64,000 bases of DNA from Pseudocercospora fijiensis CIRAD86 (GCF_000340215.1 NW_006921532.1:8057735-8121734), one strand, 5' to 3'; shown: positions 20,689 to 33,166, counted from the first letter of the stretch. Made by a program: numbers and translations. The notes: a model not told the origin generated them from the letters alone.

Positions 20689-23600
20689 ATGTCTTTGAAG
20701 AAGGCATTGAACAGCATCCGCCCAAGAAGTGGCTCCAACTCGGCTGCCACCAGCGACAATGAAAGCAAGCACGAGAGTCCTGCTCCAGCGCGAGAGGGCC
20801 GCTCCCGCACCGGATTCTCGTCCTTGTCGAATGGCATTCCTTTTGGCAGACACTCGACCGATTCCACTAGAGACAAGATTGCCTCACCGGCTTCACCTTC
20901 GCCATCCAGAGCCTCCAAGGAATACCCTCGTTCGCATAGTCCGCTGAACTTTTTGAGGAAGAAGATCCGCCCAGGTTCCGACGATTCACACTCCTCCACC
21001 GAAGACCTGCCGCTCAACAGGGACGCCGAGAGCCTCAGTCGCAACCAGCAGCGCAAGCACGAAAGGCAGGCCGAGAAGGAAAAGCACAAGAAGGAGGCCG
21101 AAGAGCGCCTGGAAGCCGATCGCAAACGCAAGGAGGACATGGAGCGCAAGGCTGCCGAAGAAGAGACCGACGAGCAGAAGGCCAAGTACGGCACGCTCCC
21201 CATCAATTACTATGCAGGCCAGCAGAAGCACATAGACCGCATGGACATCCGAGAGCTCACGCCGGAGCACATTGGCAAAATGGTGTGCTTCCGAGCACGT
21301 ATACACAACATGAGGAAGCTCAGTGCTCATCTGATGTTCGTCGAACTTCGGCAGCAGACAGCCACCATCCAGGGCATTCTACACGAGCATGGCAGTGTGT
21401 CACAGCACTTCCTGTACTGGGCCGAGCATCTGCACGTCGAGACTGTTGTCGTTGTTCAGGCAGTGGTACAGGAGCCGAAATCCAAGCAGGGAGAGATCAT
21501 CGGTGTTTCTATCCATAATCTTGAGGTTCACATCCATGAGATGCATGTTGAGGCCACGCCAAGCGAGCCGCTGGCCTTCACTGTACACGAGGCTGAAGTC
21601 TCCAGGGCTGATACCGAGAAGGAGGGTGACACTCGCCATCGCGTGTCTGACAGGGCTCGTCAGCACAACCGAATCATTGACTTGAGGACCACCACTTCCC
21701 AGGGCATTTTCCGCATCCAGAGCGGTGTTTGCCAGGCTTTCCGTGCTCACTTGCATTCCATCGGCTTCATTGAGATCCACACTCCCAAACTGCAAGGAGC
21801 TGCCTCCGAATCTGGCGCCAGTGTCTTTAAAGTGGACTACTTTGGTCGTCCAGCTTTCCTTGCTCAGTCTCCTCAGCTCGGCAAGCAAATGGCCATTGCA
21901 GCCGACTTCCGCAGAGTTTTCGAGATTGGTCCAGTTTTCCGAGCTGAAAACAGCAACACCCACCGACACTTGACTGAGTTTACGGGCTTGGATTTGGAAA
22001 TGGCCATTGACGAGCATTATCACGAAGTGCTTCGTGTGCTTGATAGCACGTTCAAGGCCATTTTCAAGTACGTTTACGACAACTACAAGGAGGACATCAA
22101 AGTGGTCAAGCACCAGTTTCCTCATGACGATCTGGTTTGGCTCGATGAGACCCCAGTCATTCCGTTCGCCGAGGCCATTCGTCTTCTCAATGCATCTGGA
22201 TACCGCGACGAGAACGGCAATGAAGTTCCCGAAAACGAGGACATGGGAACGCGCGATGAAATTGCACTTGGTGCTGTTATCAAGGAGAAGTACAAGACCG
22301 ATTACTACGTGATCGACAAGTTCCCGACATCCGCACGACCGTTCTATGCCATGCCTGACCCATACAATCCGGAGGTGACGAACTCGTTCGATATCTTCCT
22401 TCGTGGACAAGAGATTCTCTCTGGTGGGCAGCGTATTCACGATGCACCAACGCTCGTAAAGAAGATGGAGGCCCTGAAAATGGACCCGAGAACGCTCGAG
22501 GAGTACATGACCGGCTTCGAATGGGGTGCTCCACCTCACGGAGGCGGAGGTATCGGCATGGAGCGTATTCTCATGCTTCTGCTTAAGCTGGGAGACATCC
22601 GCAACGCTTCGCTCTTCCCGAGAGATCCCAAGTCGCTGCCATACAAGCCTCCTGTCAAGCAGCTCAGACATCCAGAAGCGAGCACACTGCACCCGCCGTG
22701 GTCTGGCCAGGACCGTGCAGCCGCGCACATGGACTTCCAACCCATCGAGAAGCTCATCGCCAACTATGGAGATGCATCAAACACTTCCTGGCTAGAGCCG
22801 AAGTTCGAACATTGGCGAGACCCACACACTGGTGCCGCTGTAGGATTCGTTCCTCACGAGGGCTTCGCCATCACCATTGGAGATCCGCTTTGTCACCAGA
22901 GTCAATATACCAAGACCATTGGTGGCTACCTGCGCTATATCAAGAAAGATCGCCGACTGAAGCCATTGTGGCTGCTTTGCGGTTCGGCAGCAGAAGAAGT
23001 CCTTGCCAACAAGTTCGATTGGCGAACGCTGTCCGTCGCCGCTGAGCAACGTCTCGACCCCAACAACAACCCAGCTGCGCACGATCCAGAGATACAGCGC
23101 AAGTGCCGTCACGCTGAGAAGGAGGGCGTCAAGGTTCATGACATTCCGCTCGGCACACCTGTGCCAGATGATGTCAAGGAGAAGATTGATGCACGTATCC
23201 AGGACTGGTTGAAGAATCGTAAGGGCAAGCAGGTGCATCTGACAGATGTGCATCCTTGGCAAGATGTGGAGCACAGGCAGTACCATTACACGACTACCAA
23301 GGACGGACAAATTTGCGGCCTTGTCATCCTTGCCCAACTCTCGCCCGACCACGGCTGGCAAGTCAAGTTCGCTCTTGACTTCCCTGGCGCGCCTTCTGGT
23401 GCTATTGAACTGCTCGTGCTTCACGCTCTCAAGGCTGCTGGTCAAACAGGCGCTACATCGGTCACGTTCGGTGGTGGTGCCACTGCTAAGCTTACGCCTG
23501 GTCACAACCTCAAGGGCACCCGAGTGAAGGTGCTGGCGAAGGCATACCACGCAATTGCAACAGAGCTCAAGTTGACGAACAAGTCGGAATTCCGAGAGAA

Positions 23601-23782
23601 GCTGGGCGCTCAAGACGACCCAATTTTTGGTGAGTTATTCTTTGCCATTACTTACATTCATGGACGTGTGATGTGCTAACTTCTGAACAGTTTGTTACCC
23701 ACCACATGGTCTTGGACCTGCAGGTGTTCGGGCCATTCTCTCCTTCTTCGAGGATGAGGACGATACTTCTAAGCTCGGCTAG
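20689..23782 (+). CDS. erdS: AspRS-DUF2156 fusion, ergosteryl-aspartate synthase (ErdS) type
   Basis: Exons 20689-23629 and 23691-23782 give 1010 residues. Residues 1-165 are an extension: a Ser-rich part, then a Lys/Glu coiled coil. An anticodon-binding OB fold lies around 195-285 and a class IIb aspartyl-tRNA synthetase core around 330-650, with motif 2 FRAENSNTHRHLTEFTGLDL (417-436) and motif 3 GGGGIGMERI (618-627). From about 680 to the end is a DUF2156/GNAT-like transferase domain (WLEPKFEHWRDPHTGAAVGF, LKPLWLLCG, GWQVKFALDFP, YPPHGLGPAG). This architecture is known in fungi as ErdS, which charges tRNA-Asp and transfers the aspartate to the 3-hydroxyl of ergosterol. The second exon completes the transferase domain; unspliced, the frame ends in a short unrelated tail at 23679. 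Catalytic motifs look intact. A separate cytosolic AspRS is expected elsewhere in the genome. Confidence 0.92.
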
Positions 23783-24734
23783 GAGACCAAGCAGAAGATA
23801 CCGATACCCTTGGCCCACAGACTCAGCCTCAGCGTCGTGAGCAAGAAATACATCCCAGATGATTCGTCGTGATTAGCAAAGGGCGATGTATCCGCAAGAT
23901 GGATTCAGGCGTGACTCAATAATGATCGCTGTCAGCGCCATTGGATGAATCTGTTGGCAAGTGAATGCATAGCATATGCATGAGTCCAGTAATGACTGCG
24001 CCGATACCCAATACATGATGAAGTCCGCAATAATTAGACAAAACGCGTGATGCATTTTCCTGTTGATAATTTCAGAAAACTCCCACAAACAGCCATGCCC
24101 TCCTTTGACCGTCTTGAACTGTGACCCTTCAATCTGCTCCGATGGTTTACTTGATATTATGTCGAGCGAGCGGCATTTCGCCTATATCAGGTAAGTAGAA
24201 GGAAATATTGTGCCTTTTTTGATTTTCGATTTTGCAACGCCTGGAGGAAGATAATATAGATCTGAGGCTAGGTCTGGAGTTCGGATGTGTAGGGGTCCTG
24301 GTGGGGGATGAGGTTTGGCCTATGCCTTGGTTGTCGTAGGTTATCAGGACTTGAGGAAAGCCTGCTGCTGTCAGGAAGGCTGGCGTTTCGAGCTGCCCAG
24401 GTTTGTTGCGAGTCTGCAAGGCCGTTGATTAGGACTATGATTTCTGAGTCGGGTGACGCAGTGCCATTGGGTTGGGATAATGTGGGAGGAGTGTGGAGGG
24501 ATTAGGAGACTGGGATGTTGTTTACTGGGACTTTTTGGTATTCTGTGAGTTGTTGGTGGGCCAGGTGGGATAGATGTTGATTTTGAAAGATCGTATGTGA
24601 GCAGTTAGTTATACAATCAGCTGGGTCGATGTTCGATAATGATGTTTGGTACATTTCTGTTGTGTCCTGTTCTCCTCAAACCCCTCGCTATGCTTCGTCG
24701 TCCTATTTTACATTGAGACGTCGTCATTCATTTC
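23783..24734. other. convergent intergenic region
   Basis: About 0.95 kb with gene 3' ends on both sides. AT-richer than its neighbours, with T- and G-rich stretches around 24200-24700. No gene, repeat or RNA recognised. Confidence 0.5.
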
Positions 24735-25833
24735 TCATAGCTTGGCCTCGTCTGTAGGCTTCTCGCCAATGATGTGCAAGAATGCGCTGTGCACATGCTC
24801 GGTCAAGTCGGAAGCTTGTAGGCTTCGTCCTTTCTCTTTGAATGCGAGTCTTGAACATTCTCGGGTGATAGCAGAGCCGCCGTATGCCGCGAGAGCTAGC
24901 GTCTCGTCCTCCTTCAGGTCGCCGTCATGGTCCCATATCTTGTCATGATATGCCTTCCTGTAAGCCAGGAGCGTCGCCAACGATCCAGTAAGAGTGTCGC
25001 CTTGGCCACCAGATCGCTTCAGACCGCCTTCCCCATCTGATATGAGAGTCTGCTTGCCGTTTGAGATGTAGTCCACCTTGCCCTTTTGAATGATCGTGAC
25101 CCCACCGAAGGCGGTAGCAAGCTTTTCGCAGACCTTCGCCGGCTCTTCTTTACTTGTATCGATATCCTTGCTCTTTGCTAATCGACCAAACTCCACCACA
25201 TTGGGCGTCAAGATGCATTCTTTGTATCCCTGTACAAGCTCTGGTCTGGTCTGCGCGAGGTAAAGGCCATCGGCGTCGAGGACGAAGGAAATTTTTCGTT
25301 TCTTTGCTTCAGTGATGACTCGAGCACACGTCTCCTGCATAGCGGGATCTCGACCAAGCCCTGGCCCAATGACCACGACGTGTAATCGATCCAGCATGGC
25401 TATCACCTGTTCTGAAACGCTGTCTATCGATTCGTTCGGAGCCAGATTCTTCTGCTGGCGCAGGTATGGATGTACCATGAGGTTCGGCGAGTAGGTCTTG
25501 ATCACAGCACCTGCACCTGGCTCGCATATAACGTGGGACTATGTGCCAGAGTCAATTCAGCACCAAATTTTGTTCTCTCTTCCCTCTGCATAGCTTACCA
25601 TGTCTGCCCCGAGCTTTGCGGAAGCCATTGCTGAGAAGTACGGCGCTCCAGTGTAATCCTCGCTGCCTCCAATGACTGCTACTCGGCCTAGCTGACCTAC
25701 AAATCACAGCCTTAGTGTGCTATGGGTAGATGCACATCTAAGCAGACCGACCTTTATGGAACTTCTCGAGCATTGGTGGGATCATCTTGAACACTTTGCC
25801 CAAGGTCTCCTTTCGCGATGCATTGGCGGACAT
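24735..25833 (-). CDS. ATP-dependent (S)-NAD(P)H-hydrate dehydratase
   Basis: Exons 25833-25752, 25696-25599 and 25538-24735 give 327 residues; introns are 55 and 60 bases. It is the YjeF C-terminal / carbohydrate-kinase-like family (yeast YKL151C, animal NAXD/CARKD). Visible signatures are [20 protein letters not shown] (spanning the first join), [31 protein letters not shown] and the catalytic loop [16 protein letters not shown]. The enzyme repairs NAD(P)HX, the damaged hydrated form of NAD(P)H, in cytosol or mitochondria. The N-terminal epimerase domain found in bacterial Nnr fusions is absent, as usual in fungi. The start [20 protein letters not shown] fits the family. Confidence 0.93.
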
Positions 25834-26194
25834 CTTGTCGGTAATTCCGTCACTGATACTCAAGGTTGAAGTGTGAAGTACAGCTTTAGAGTTCGAAGCT
25901 CTTCAGAGGTAGAGTTCATGTTAAGTCGCAGTATTGAGATGCTCTGTCGATGTGTGCAGAGACAGACGCGAGCTTGATCTGACGATGTCATGACGCGCAT
26001 ATTTAAGGGTAAAGGGCCCCACTAGCATTACACGCGAAAGTGGGAGACATTTATTATTATGCTAGACTCATTGTTGACTTCTTGAAAGACACAAACCAGC
26101 TCGGAGGGATAATCATTACGTTATTCGAGATCGTTGGGAGACGAAAGGATCAATAACCCGCCAAGCATATCAAAGTCAATCCCAAATTGCAAAC
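25834..26194. promoter_or_regulatory. divergent promoter region
   Basis: About 360 bases between the hydratase gene and a small plus-strand gene. It contains CATGACGCGCAT near 25991, but no clear known site. Confidence 0.45.
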
Positions 26195-26784
26195 ATGAGT
26201 GACGGCATTCACCCAAGCGGTCCCTCACATCCAGGACCAAATGCTGCTTATGAGACCGCTGGCAATCCTACACAGAAGGAGCCTGTTGAGGCTTCACGAG
26301 CACAGCAAAATGCCCAGATGGATGATGACAATGCCATGTACGTCTGGAAGCATTTCTGTACGTTGTAGGACCACATCGCTAAAACGAACTTCTCAGAGCA
26401 CGCCGAGGAGCCAACGAAGGCGAGGTAGGCTTTGACAAGGCTGTGCCGACATCACTGGGTCGAGGCATTCATGGAGCACCTCCAGGCGAAGAGACCAAGG
26501 GCTACACGCAAGCCAGTTATGATAGTCAAGAGCTTGATGCCGAACAGATGGGTGCTCCTGGCGAGGGCAAAGTGTACGCCGCAGTGAAGAACAAGCCCGG
26601 TGCGTCTGGTAGCCAGCCTGGTTTCGAATCAGATCTTGAGCGTAAGAAGGCCGAGCAGGCACCAGCTCGGCAGTCGATAAAGGAACAAAAGCAAGAGGAA
26701 GTGGATGTTGGCGGAATTCTAGGCCAGCGAGGCGGCCCTGCAAATCCTGTTGGCAAGAACAACTATCCCAATTCAGACGACTAG
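26195..26784 (+). CDS. small hydrophilic disordered protein
   Basis: Exons 26195-26337 and 26397-26784 with a 59-base intron give 176 residues. The sequence is rich in Gly, Glu, Gln, Ala and Lys, has no cysteine and almost no hydrophobic stretch: MSDGIHPSGPSHPGPNAAYE at the start, EGEVGFDKAVPTSLGRGIHG after the splice, and GGPANPVGKNNYPNSDD at the end. Composition is hydrophilin-like, a class often linked to water-stress tolerance, but I recognise no specific family. The splice keeps frame and the protein has biased but non-repetitive composition, so the gene is probably real. Confidence 0.72.
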
Positions 26785-27201
26785 ATGATTGGATGAAAAT
26801 TTCGTCGAGGCCGCGTCGGTCGAGATATACCAGGAAGATCAGTGGTAGCAGAACACATACCAACATACATACCCGAGTGAGCCATGAGGCTCGAGTTTCT
26901 TGTCATTTACACTACCCATGAAGACGCTCTGTATTCAACAGCCCTAATGACATGTTCGTGTTCTGCTCTGTGGAGTGAGATGCGCTCTGGAGGAGTGCAG
27001 AGTGATAGTGTTGATGTGTGTGTGAGGGTCATTTCCTGTGCAGGCGTCGGCCCCTGGAACTGGTCCGACCGACGTCGAGCTGCTTGCAAGTTGGATCTCG
27101 TTCAGCTAACGGACACGTCGCAACAAACAACCCACAACAACTTCTCAGCGCAGATAAACATGATGATATTGCGATAGACTGACGTCTTGAACAATTCCAT
27201 A
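26785..27201. promoter_or_regulatory. YOS9 upstream region
   Basis: About 0.4 kb between two plus-strand genes. A palindromic-type bZIP site TGACGTC lies at 27180-27186, 15 bases before the YOS9 start codon, and another ACGTC core is near 27116-27120. A Hac1-like or CRE-like role is only a guess. Confidence 0.4.
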
Positions 27202-28887
27202 ATGAAGCACTTCTTCGCGCTGCCTGCGATTCTTCGCATAGCAGCACTGCTGGCTTCGGCATCTCCGAACACATTCAGCGTGCAAGACGACCTGCTTGCC
27301 TTTCCACAATACGACGTCAAATTCCTTGATGACTGGATCGGCGAACAAGAAGCGCAATCTCGATTAGCGGGCAATCGTCGACAACCGGAAGAAGCGCAGC
27401 AAGACGTGCAGCAATATCAAAAGCCGCTTGCAACAGGCGAAGATGCACGCTCGGAGGAACCAGAAGAGGCAGAGTATGAGCGAATGATAATCGACGGTCA
27501 GCCATGGCTCTGTCGAATACCTCTGGTCAAAAAGCTTGAACCGAGCGCGGGTGTCAACGACACATTGTCCAGGGCCGAAGAAGAAAAGGAGCTCGCCCGC
27601 GCGAACGAGCGAGGATGGGAACTGATCTCAGCTATGCAAGGCAACTGTGTCTACTTCATCAGTGGTTGGTGGAGCTATCAATTTTGCCACAACCAAGGCG
27701 TCAGGCAATTCCATCAGCTGCCTCCGAGTCGTGGTGTGCCTGTGTATCCACCAATCGAGGATCCCGGCGTCCCAGGCTACATGCTGGGAACATATGAAAA
27801 GCGCATAGATGACGATGATACTACGAACGAGGAGAAGTGGGATCAAAGCGCGCTGGATGTGAGTGAAGGGGCCAAGCGAAGGTATAGCAAGCATGGTGTG
27901 CTGGTGCAGCGGGGCGAGAGCAGGTATCTGGTGCAGAAGCTTGGCGGAGGCACAATCTGCGACATTACTGGCAAAGAGAGGAAAATCGAAATACAGGTGA
28001 GCGATAGAGCAAATTGCATTCGAGAACAGCATACTGACTTGGTATAGTTCCACTGCAATCCTCAATCCTCGGACCGCATCTCCTTGATCAAAGAGACTAG
28101 CACATGTGCCTACCTCATGGTCATCCAAACACCACGTCTGTGCAATGATGTAGCATTTCTGCCCCCACAGAAAGATCAAGCCAACACCATCACATGCTCT
28201 CCGATCCTCAAAGATGACCAGATCGAAGACTACGAGCGCAACCTGAAAGCCTTGATCTCTGCTGAGCAGGAAGCAAAGCTATGGGAAGCCACTCAAGAAG
28301 CTGCAGCAGCTTTGGGTGACGATGCTGCTGCTCAAGAATTGGAACCTATGGTTGGTGATATCTTTGTTGGAGAACGTCGGCTAGTGCCAGACGGCATTAA
28401 GCTGGAGAAGGGCATTATCGTCGGAGGAGGAAAGGAAACATACGTGGATACTGTTGCCTCTTCGGACGGACGCCTGCTTACCAAGGAAGAAATGGAGCAG
28501 CTTGGTCTTGGCGACCCAAAGGCAATCGAGAAGTTAAGAAAGGAACTCGAGAATATCGCCCAGGGACAAGACTGGAAGCTCGATGTGATTGATACGCCAA
28601 GGGGGCGAGAATATCGGGGCATAATCGGCGATGACGATGAGTATGAGGTCGAACAAGGCAATTTTGGAGACGATGAGGCGAACGATGATGAGGAAGATGC
28701 GGAAGATACGAGGCCAGTGAAGGGCGCAGGAAAGAACAAAGAAACAGAGAAAAGGCTTAGTAAGCAGGGTGACACATCTACGAAGAGATCTCAGACCAAG
28801 GAGAAGAAGGCAAAGGAGCAGAAACAGCGTGAGCGGGGTGAAGAAGAGGGTAGCGAAGAAGAGTACTACTATCAGGAAGAGTTGTGA
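27202..28887 (+). CDS. YOS9: Yos9/OS-9 ER lectin of ER-associated degradation
   Basis: Exons 27202-27996 and 28048-28887 around a 51-base intron give 544 residues. A signal peptide (MKHFFALPAILRIAALLASA) is followed by the MRH lectin domain: CVYFISGWWSYQFCHNQGVR with the double Trp motif, GGTICDITGKERKIEIQ and, across the splice, FHCNPQSSDRISLIKETSTC and YLMVIQTPRLCND. Yos9 binds trimmed mannose on misfolded glycoproteins in the ER lumen and hands them to the Hrd1 ligase. The C-terminal third is acidic and then Lys/Glu-rich. The chain ends YYYQEEL, which resembles but does not match a HDEL/KDEL retrieval signal. The start at 27202 is the first ATG giving the signal peptide. Confidence 0.93.
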
Positions 28888-30843
28888 TAGAAGAAGTGAT
28901 GCTCTGCCTCGCTGTAAAGACGGCTACATCTACATCTCGCGCAAGCTGCTCCCCAATGCAGACGGCAGAGTTCCTGGCACTGCGGTGCGGGACCGTTAGT
29001 CCTCGTTGGGGGCTTTTGTCCTCCACGCTGAAAGATTGGCAAACAGCATCCAGATGAGCCCCGATCAAAGCGCAGCAGATCCAGTGACGAGTGACGAGCA
29101 AGGACGTGTCGAAGACTGCCCAATTCAGTCCGGCTAGGAAGCCATTCCACGGTAGCAATGCTCAACAATCTAGAAGCAATCGTGAGAGGAAAGTGGCCGA
29201 CACGACGCTCAGCATGATGGTAGCGTGCAGTGAGGTTCTCTGGTCGACGTTGCTGTGGGGGGCCGACGCTTACCATTGACAAAGATGCCATAGGAGAGCC
29301 AGGCAACATTGCACTGGTAGCATCGGAAGCGTAAATTTTGTGCCGGCACTTCCGCGATCCTGTGCAAGTTCGATTCAAGGTTCAGTGGAGGAATTGTCCG
29401 AATTGATGCCGGAGCAGTGAAAGCAATAATGGAGCTTAAATGTATGATTGCCAATAATTTGGGGTGCCGGAGAATGTTCTGCGATTCATCAACGTGACAG
29501 TGCGTGGCGACAGTAGAGCTCTGTCGGAGTCTGCCTGGCGACGGAACTTGGCACATGCCCATGGCGTGGACTCGTGAATTTTCCATGTGCTTGATTGATC
29601 CCGGCTGTGCCTTACTCTCTTGGTCACTGGGTGGTCATCATTACGGAAGGCATGGCTATATACGCCTATTTGTTGTCGATGGCGTCGTTGATCGGCACGG
29701 ACGTAGCTCTATCTTGTCATTTCTTCCTCTGGTCCGAACGGATAGTCACGGTTCATGCTTATTTGTCTCCTCGTTGCAAGCCGAATTTGGTCATTTTACC
29801 TGATGCCCTCATACGGACTGCGGACGACTGAGAAAAGTTGCCAAGGATGATGTGAGTCCACCGAGCATCCGGCTAGCCATCTGTATTGAAAGGTAGTGTG
29901 ATGCTCTCTACAGCTCGCCGAAAGGCATACCGGATGGGACATTTAGAGCATCGCCTACATCAAAGACGACGAAGTGGTCCATTCATCACTGCGTGTAGAC
30001 CACGCATTGTTTTCAATCTCGAATTCCTGGTTGTTCTTGAGAAAGCCCGCCGGGATACAATATTTCGCGCGTTATGCTTTGTATTGACAGGCCTGCGGCA
30101 TGGCTAGTGGCTACCTGCACACTCGGAGCAGATCCCGGGAAGCCATGATATTGACAAAGCGTGGCACTCAGCATATCTTGTCAGGTCAGGGTAGCATCGT
30201 CCAACGACAACGCAAGATTGTTGGGCACTGGTCTTTCTCAGATCTTGTGTTTGCTACAGAGTCCAGACATGCTCTATGACATTAAAGATGCTTCGGCCAG
30301 GCGATTTGCTCTGATGCTTTTACCTCTTATGTAGAGTCCTATATCGAACACAGAGCCTGGAAATGGACCAATAGTATGGCCATTGATTGTCAGGACATAG
30401 GACAAGGACTTCTGTGTTCGGTCTCCAGCTGTAAAATCGAGTCATTGTCGGGGATTATCCAAGAAAGCCGAAGGTGACCAGCAGTGTCCTTGCATCTGCT
30501 TGGTTTTGGCAGCCGCTGTCACAGCCGGTTGCACAGCAGTGGACGTTTTTCGCTGGGGCAGGACGGCGCACTTGCTCCACGATGACTTTGACGGTGTGTA
30601 CACTGTACGATTGTTCCAGAAGCTGTGCGATGTCGCACGCTGCATGCGGTGCGGATGAAGTGTGGCAGTGGCTTCGTGGTGGACGAAGTTGGATGGAAGG
30701 CCACAGCGCGGCTCTTGGCTTTCTCGGCAGGCTTCCGCTGCCGTGCCAATGCTCCTTGCCCTTACGCTGCCTCTTCTGAACCCCAGCGACATCATCGACA
30801 ACACTCTTGGCATCACCGGTCACTCAGACCTCGACAACTACAT
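28888..30843. other. long intergenic region YOS9 / YEA4
   Basis: Almost 2 kb with no gene I can support. ORFs of 60-170 codons on both strands have no family resemblance. Around 30600-30840 a plus-strand frame stays open into YEA4, but the family start is at 30844, so this is likely promoter and leader. Confidence 0.45.
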
Positions 30844-32117
30844 ATGGCTGCAGGCTTGGAGCCTGTGGTCATCACGGCCTTGATCTTCGGTGGCTGCTGT
30901 ACTAATGTATTTGCCCTTGAAGCGATTGTGAAGTAGGAGGCACTCAATGTTCTGCACCGCGTATTAGCACTGACTTGTCACAGAACCGAGCCGAAGAGTG
31001 GTATGCTAAATGCTCAATGTAACCTTCCTCGCTTCATCATCCTGATTGCTCTCCAGGCCTTATCATCACTTTCTTCCAGTTCGTGTTTGTAACTTGCCTG
31101 GCTTACTCGACCCAAGTTCAACCAGGAGCACCGTACACATTGGCCCCTCCCAAAGTGCCGTTCTCGCGATGGACTTTCATCGCCTTCATGTTCTACGCCA
31201 TCAACATGCTGAACAACTGGGCATTCGCATACAACATCAGTGTGCCGGTGCATATTATCCTTCGCAGCTTCGGCAGCGTGTCAACGATGATCGCGGGCTT
31301 TCTCAGAGGCAAACGATACAGCAAATTGCAAGTCTTCAGCGTGGTGCTGCTGACCATTGGCGTCCTGGTCAGTGCATGGGCAGATTCTGCGAGCAAGGTA
31401 AAATTACGCCTGGACTTTTCTGACCCCCAGAATGCTGATCTATGGAAGGGCAAACAAATGTCGGTCGGAAGCGACGCATCGTCTTCTGAATTTGTGCAGG
31501 GCCTGGGAATACTGCTTGTCGCCCAGTTCGCGTCTGCCTACATGGGGGCTTACACAGAAGACACATATTCGCAGTTCAAGGCCAGTTGGAAGGAGAACCT
31601 CTTCTACTCGCATCTTTTTGCTCTGCCTCTTTTCCTACCACTTGGCGGCATCTTGCGCGAGCAATATCGAAGCCTCGCAGATACGCCACATATGAATGTG
31701 GAACGCTACGTGCTCGGTGCAAAGCAGGGCAGGAGCACGGCTTCTGCAGCCACGAACGAAATGCTCCTCGTGGTGTTGTCACTGCTCGGAAGCATGCCAC
31801 AAGGCATACTTTATTTGTTCACAAATGCGGTCACGCAACTCGTCTGCATCTCAGGAGTGAACTTGCTCTCTGCCAAGTCCTCAGCTGTGACAGTAACCAT
31901 TGTGCTGAACATTCGCAAGCTGGTCTCATTTATCCTGAGCACGATCATTTTTGGCCATAAGTTGAACACAATGATGATTATTGGGTCGACGTTGGTCTTC
32001 GGGAGCGGCGCCCTATACGGGTGGGAGACCAGCTGGAGAATACCACGGCAGAGATCAGCTCAAGCGGTTGGGAATGGTCACTTGGAAGGCACGGAAAAGG
32101 ATAAGAAAAGCAGATAG
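30844..32117 (+). CDS. YEA4: UDP-N-acetylglucosamine transporter, YEA4/SLC35B type
   Basis: Exons 30844-30932, 30985-31001 and 31057-32117 give 388 residues; the middle exon is only 17 bases. Joined, the N-terminus reads PVVITALIFGGCCTNVFALE then IVKTEPKSGLIITFFQFVFV, as expected for the YEA4/SLC35B4 family. Further marks are LAPPKVPFSRW, YAINMLNNWAFAYNISVPVH, ILRSFGSVSTMIAGFLRGKR and VTVTIVLNIRKLVSFILSTI. About ten membrane segments are predicted. The family carries UDP-GlcNAc (sometimes UDP-xylose) into ER or Golgi, supplying glycan and chitin synthesis. The tail is short and basic (KDKKSR), compatible with ER retention. Both small introns are GT-AG, 52 and 55 bases. Confidence 0.92.
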
Positions 32118-33166
32118 AGCATGACGAAATGAAGGGCCCTGTGGGCTAACGTCGCCCGAATCATGCGCACCATACTTTGTAGAACAGCGTTGCGGGTAGT
32201 CGTTACACGTGCAATTATGCAATAAGCCTTCGCGGTAGCGGATATCTGCATCCCAGACGGGGGACTCGAGTCTCGAGGCTACGATAGGCGGCTATGCTGC
32301 GCTGTACATTCATGATATGCCGGCAATGCGATTCGCAAGGGCACAAGAGTTGTCGGTATCCCTGGCGCAGTGGTGCTCCGCGAAGGCAGGTCGTTCAGCA
32401 ACCACAAGCGGTCGGACAGGGACAGTGCGACTCAGTGAAAAGGCTTATTATACCGAAGTAATTTTGTATGCAGCATGCGTCAATGAAGTACCACGGCACG
32501 TGCTGAGGCGTGCGCATCTCATACAGTGCAATAGACCGTTTGATCGTCGCGTAATAAGAAGTCTTGTCGGCTCGAAATTAGCATGTGGTGTTGGAAGCCT
32601 ATCGGCATGCGTCCAGATATTGCGTGATGCATTTGTGAGGGCTACACTAATCGATCCCAGCGATCAGGCATTTGCAGCTAGCGGCGAGCGCGCACAGCAG
32701 GACTCGCCTGTGCGTCTCTGCGCCGAGATGTATGTCTGACTCCATAACAGGCCGCTGGTGACAGGAACAAGTTTCGCCCAAGATCTGCGCCACACCTCGC
32801 CCTTGTCCGACAAGAGCGTGGACGACACTGGCGCAGCAGCGGTAGGGTATAGGAGATGTAGCCGACCGAGGACGCCGCCGGAAGCCAAGCATGAACGACA
32901 GAAGGCCACTTTTCCAAATACATGTGCCTTTGCGGAATTCACGTGCCTGGCCTGGCATGGCGTGCATCTTGGCGCGCTCGTTACCGAACGCCACGCCACG
33001 CCTCACAGCAAACGAATGGTTCAGGAGCGTCGGCCACGAGCTGGCTGGTCCAGTGGGGGTGCTCGCCGGAGAGCATCTAGTTCTACTGACTGCTATGCCA
33101 GCAATAATCAGTGAGTAGTGGTCGTGAAATTGGGCGCGGTTTGATTAGTTGTGCGACCTTGTTTGG

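Noticed and set aside
28888..30843. Transposon remnant or relic gene in the 2-kb gap
   Set aside because: No terminal repeats, no transposase or reverse transcriptase motifs and no in-frame decayed domain could be seen.
32317..32739. 140-codon plus-strand ORF
   Set aside because: No motif, no splice partner and strong overlap with minus-strand ORFs; likely chance in GC-rich DNA.
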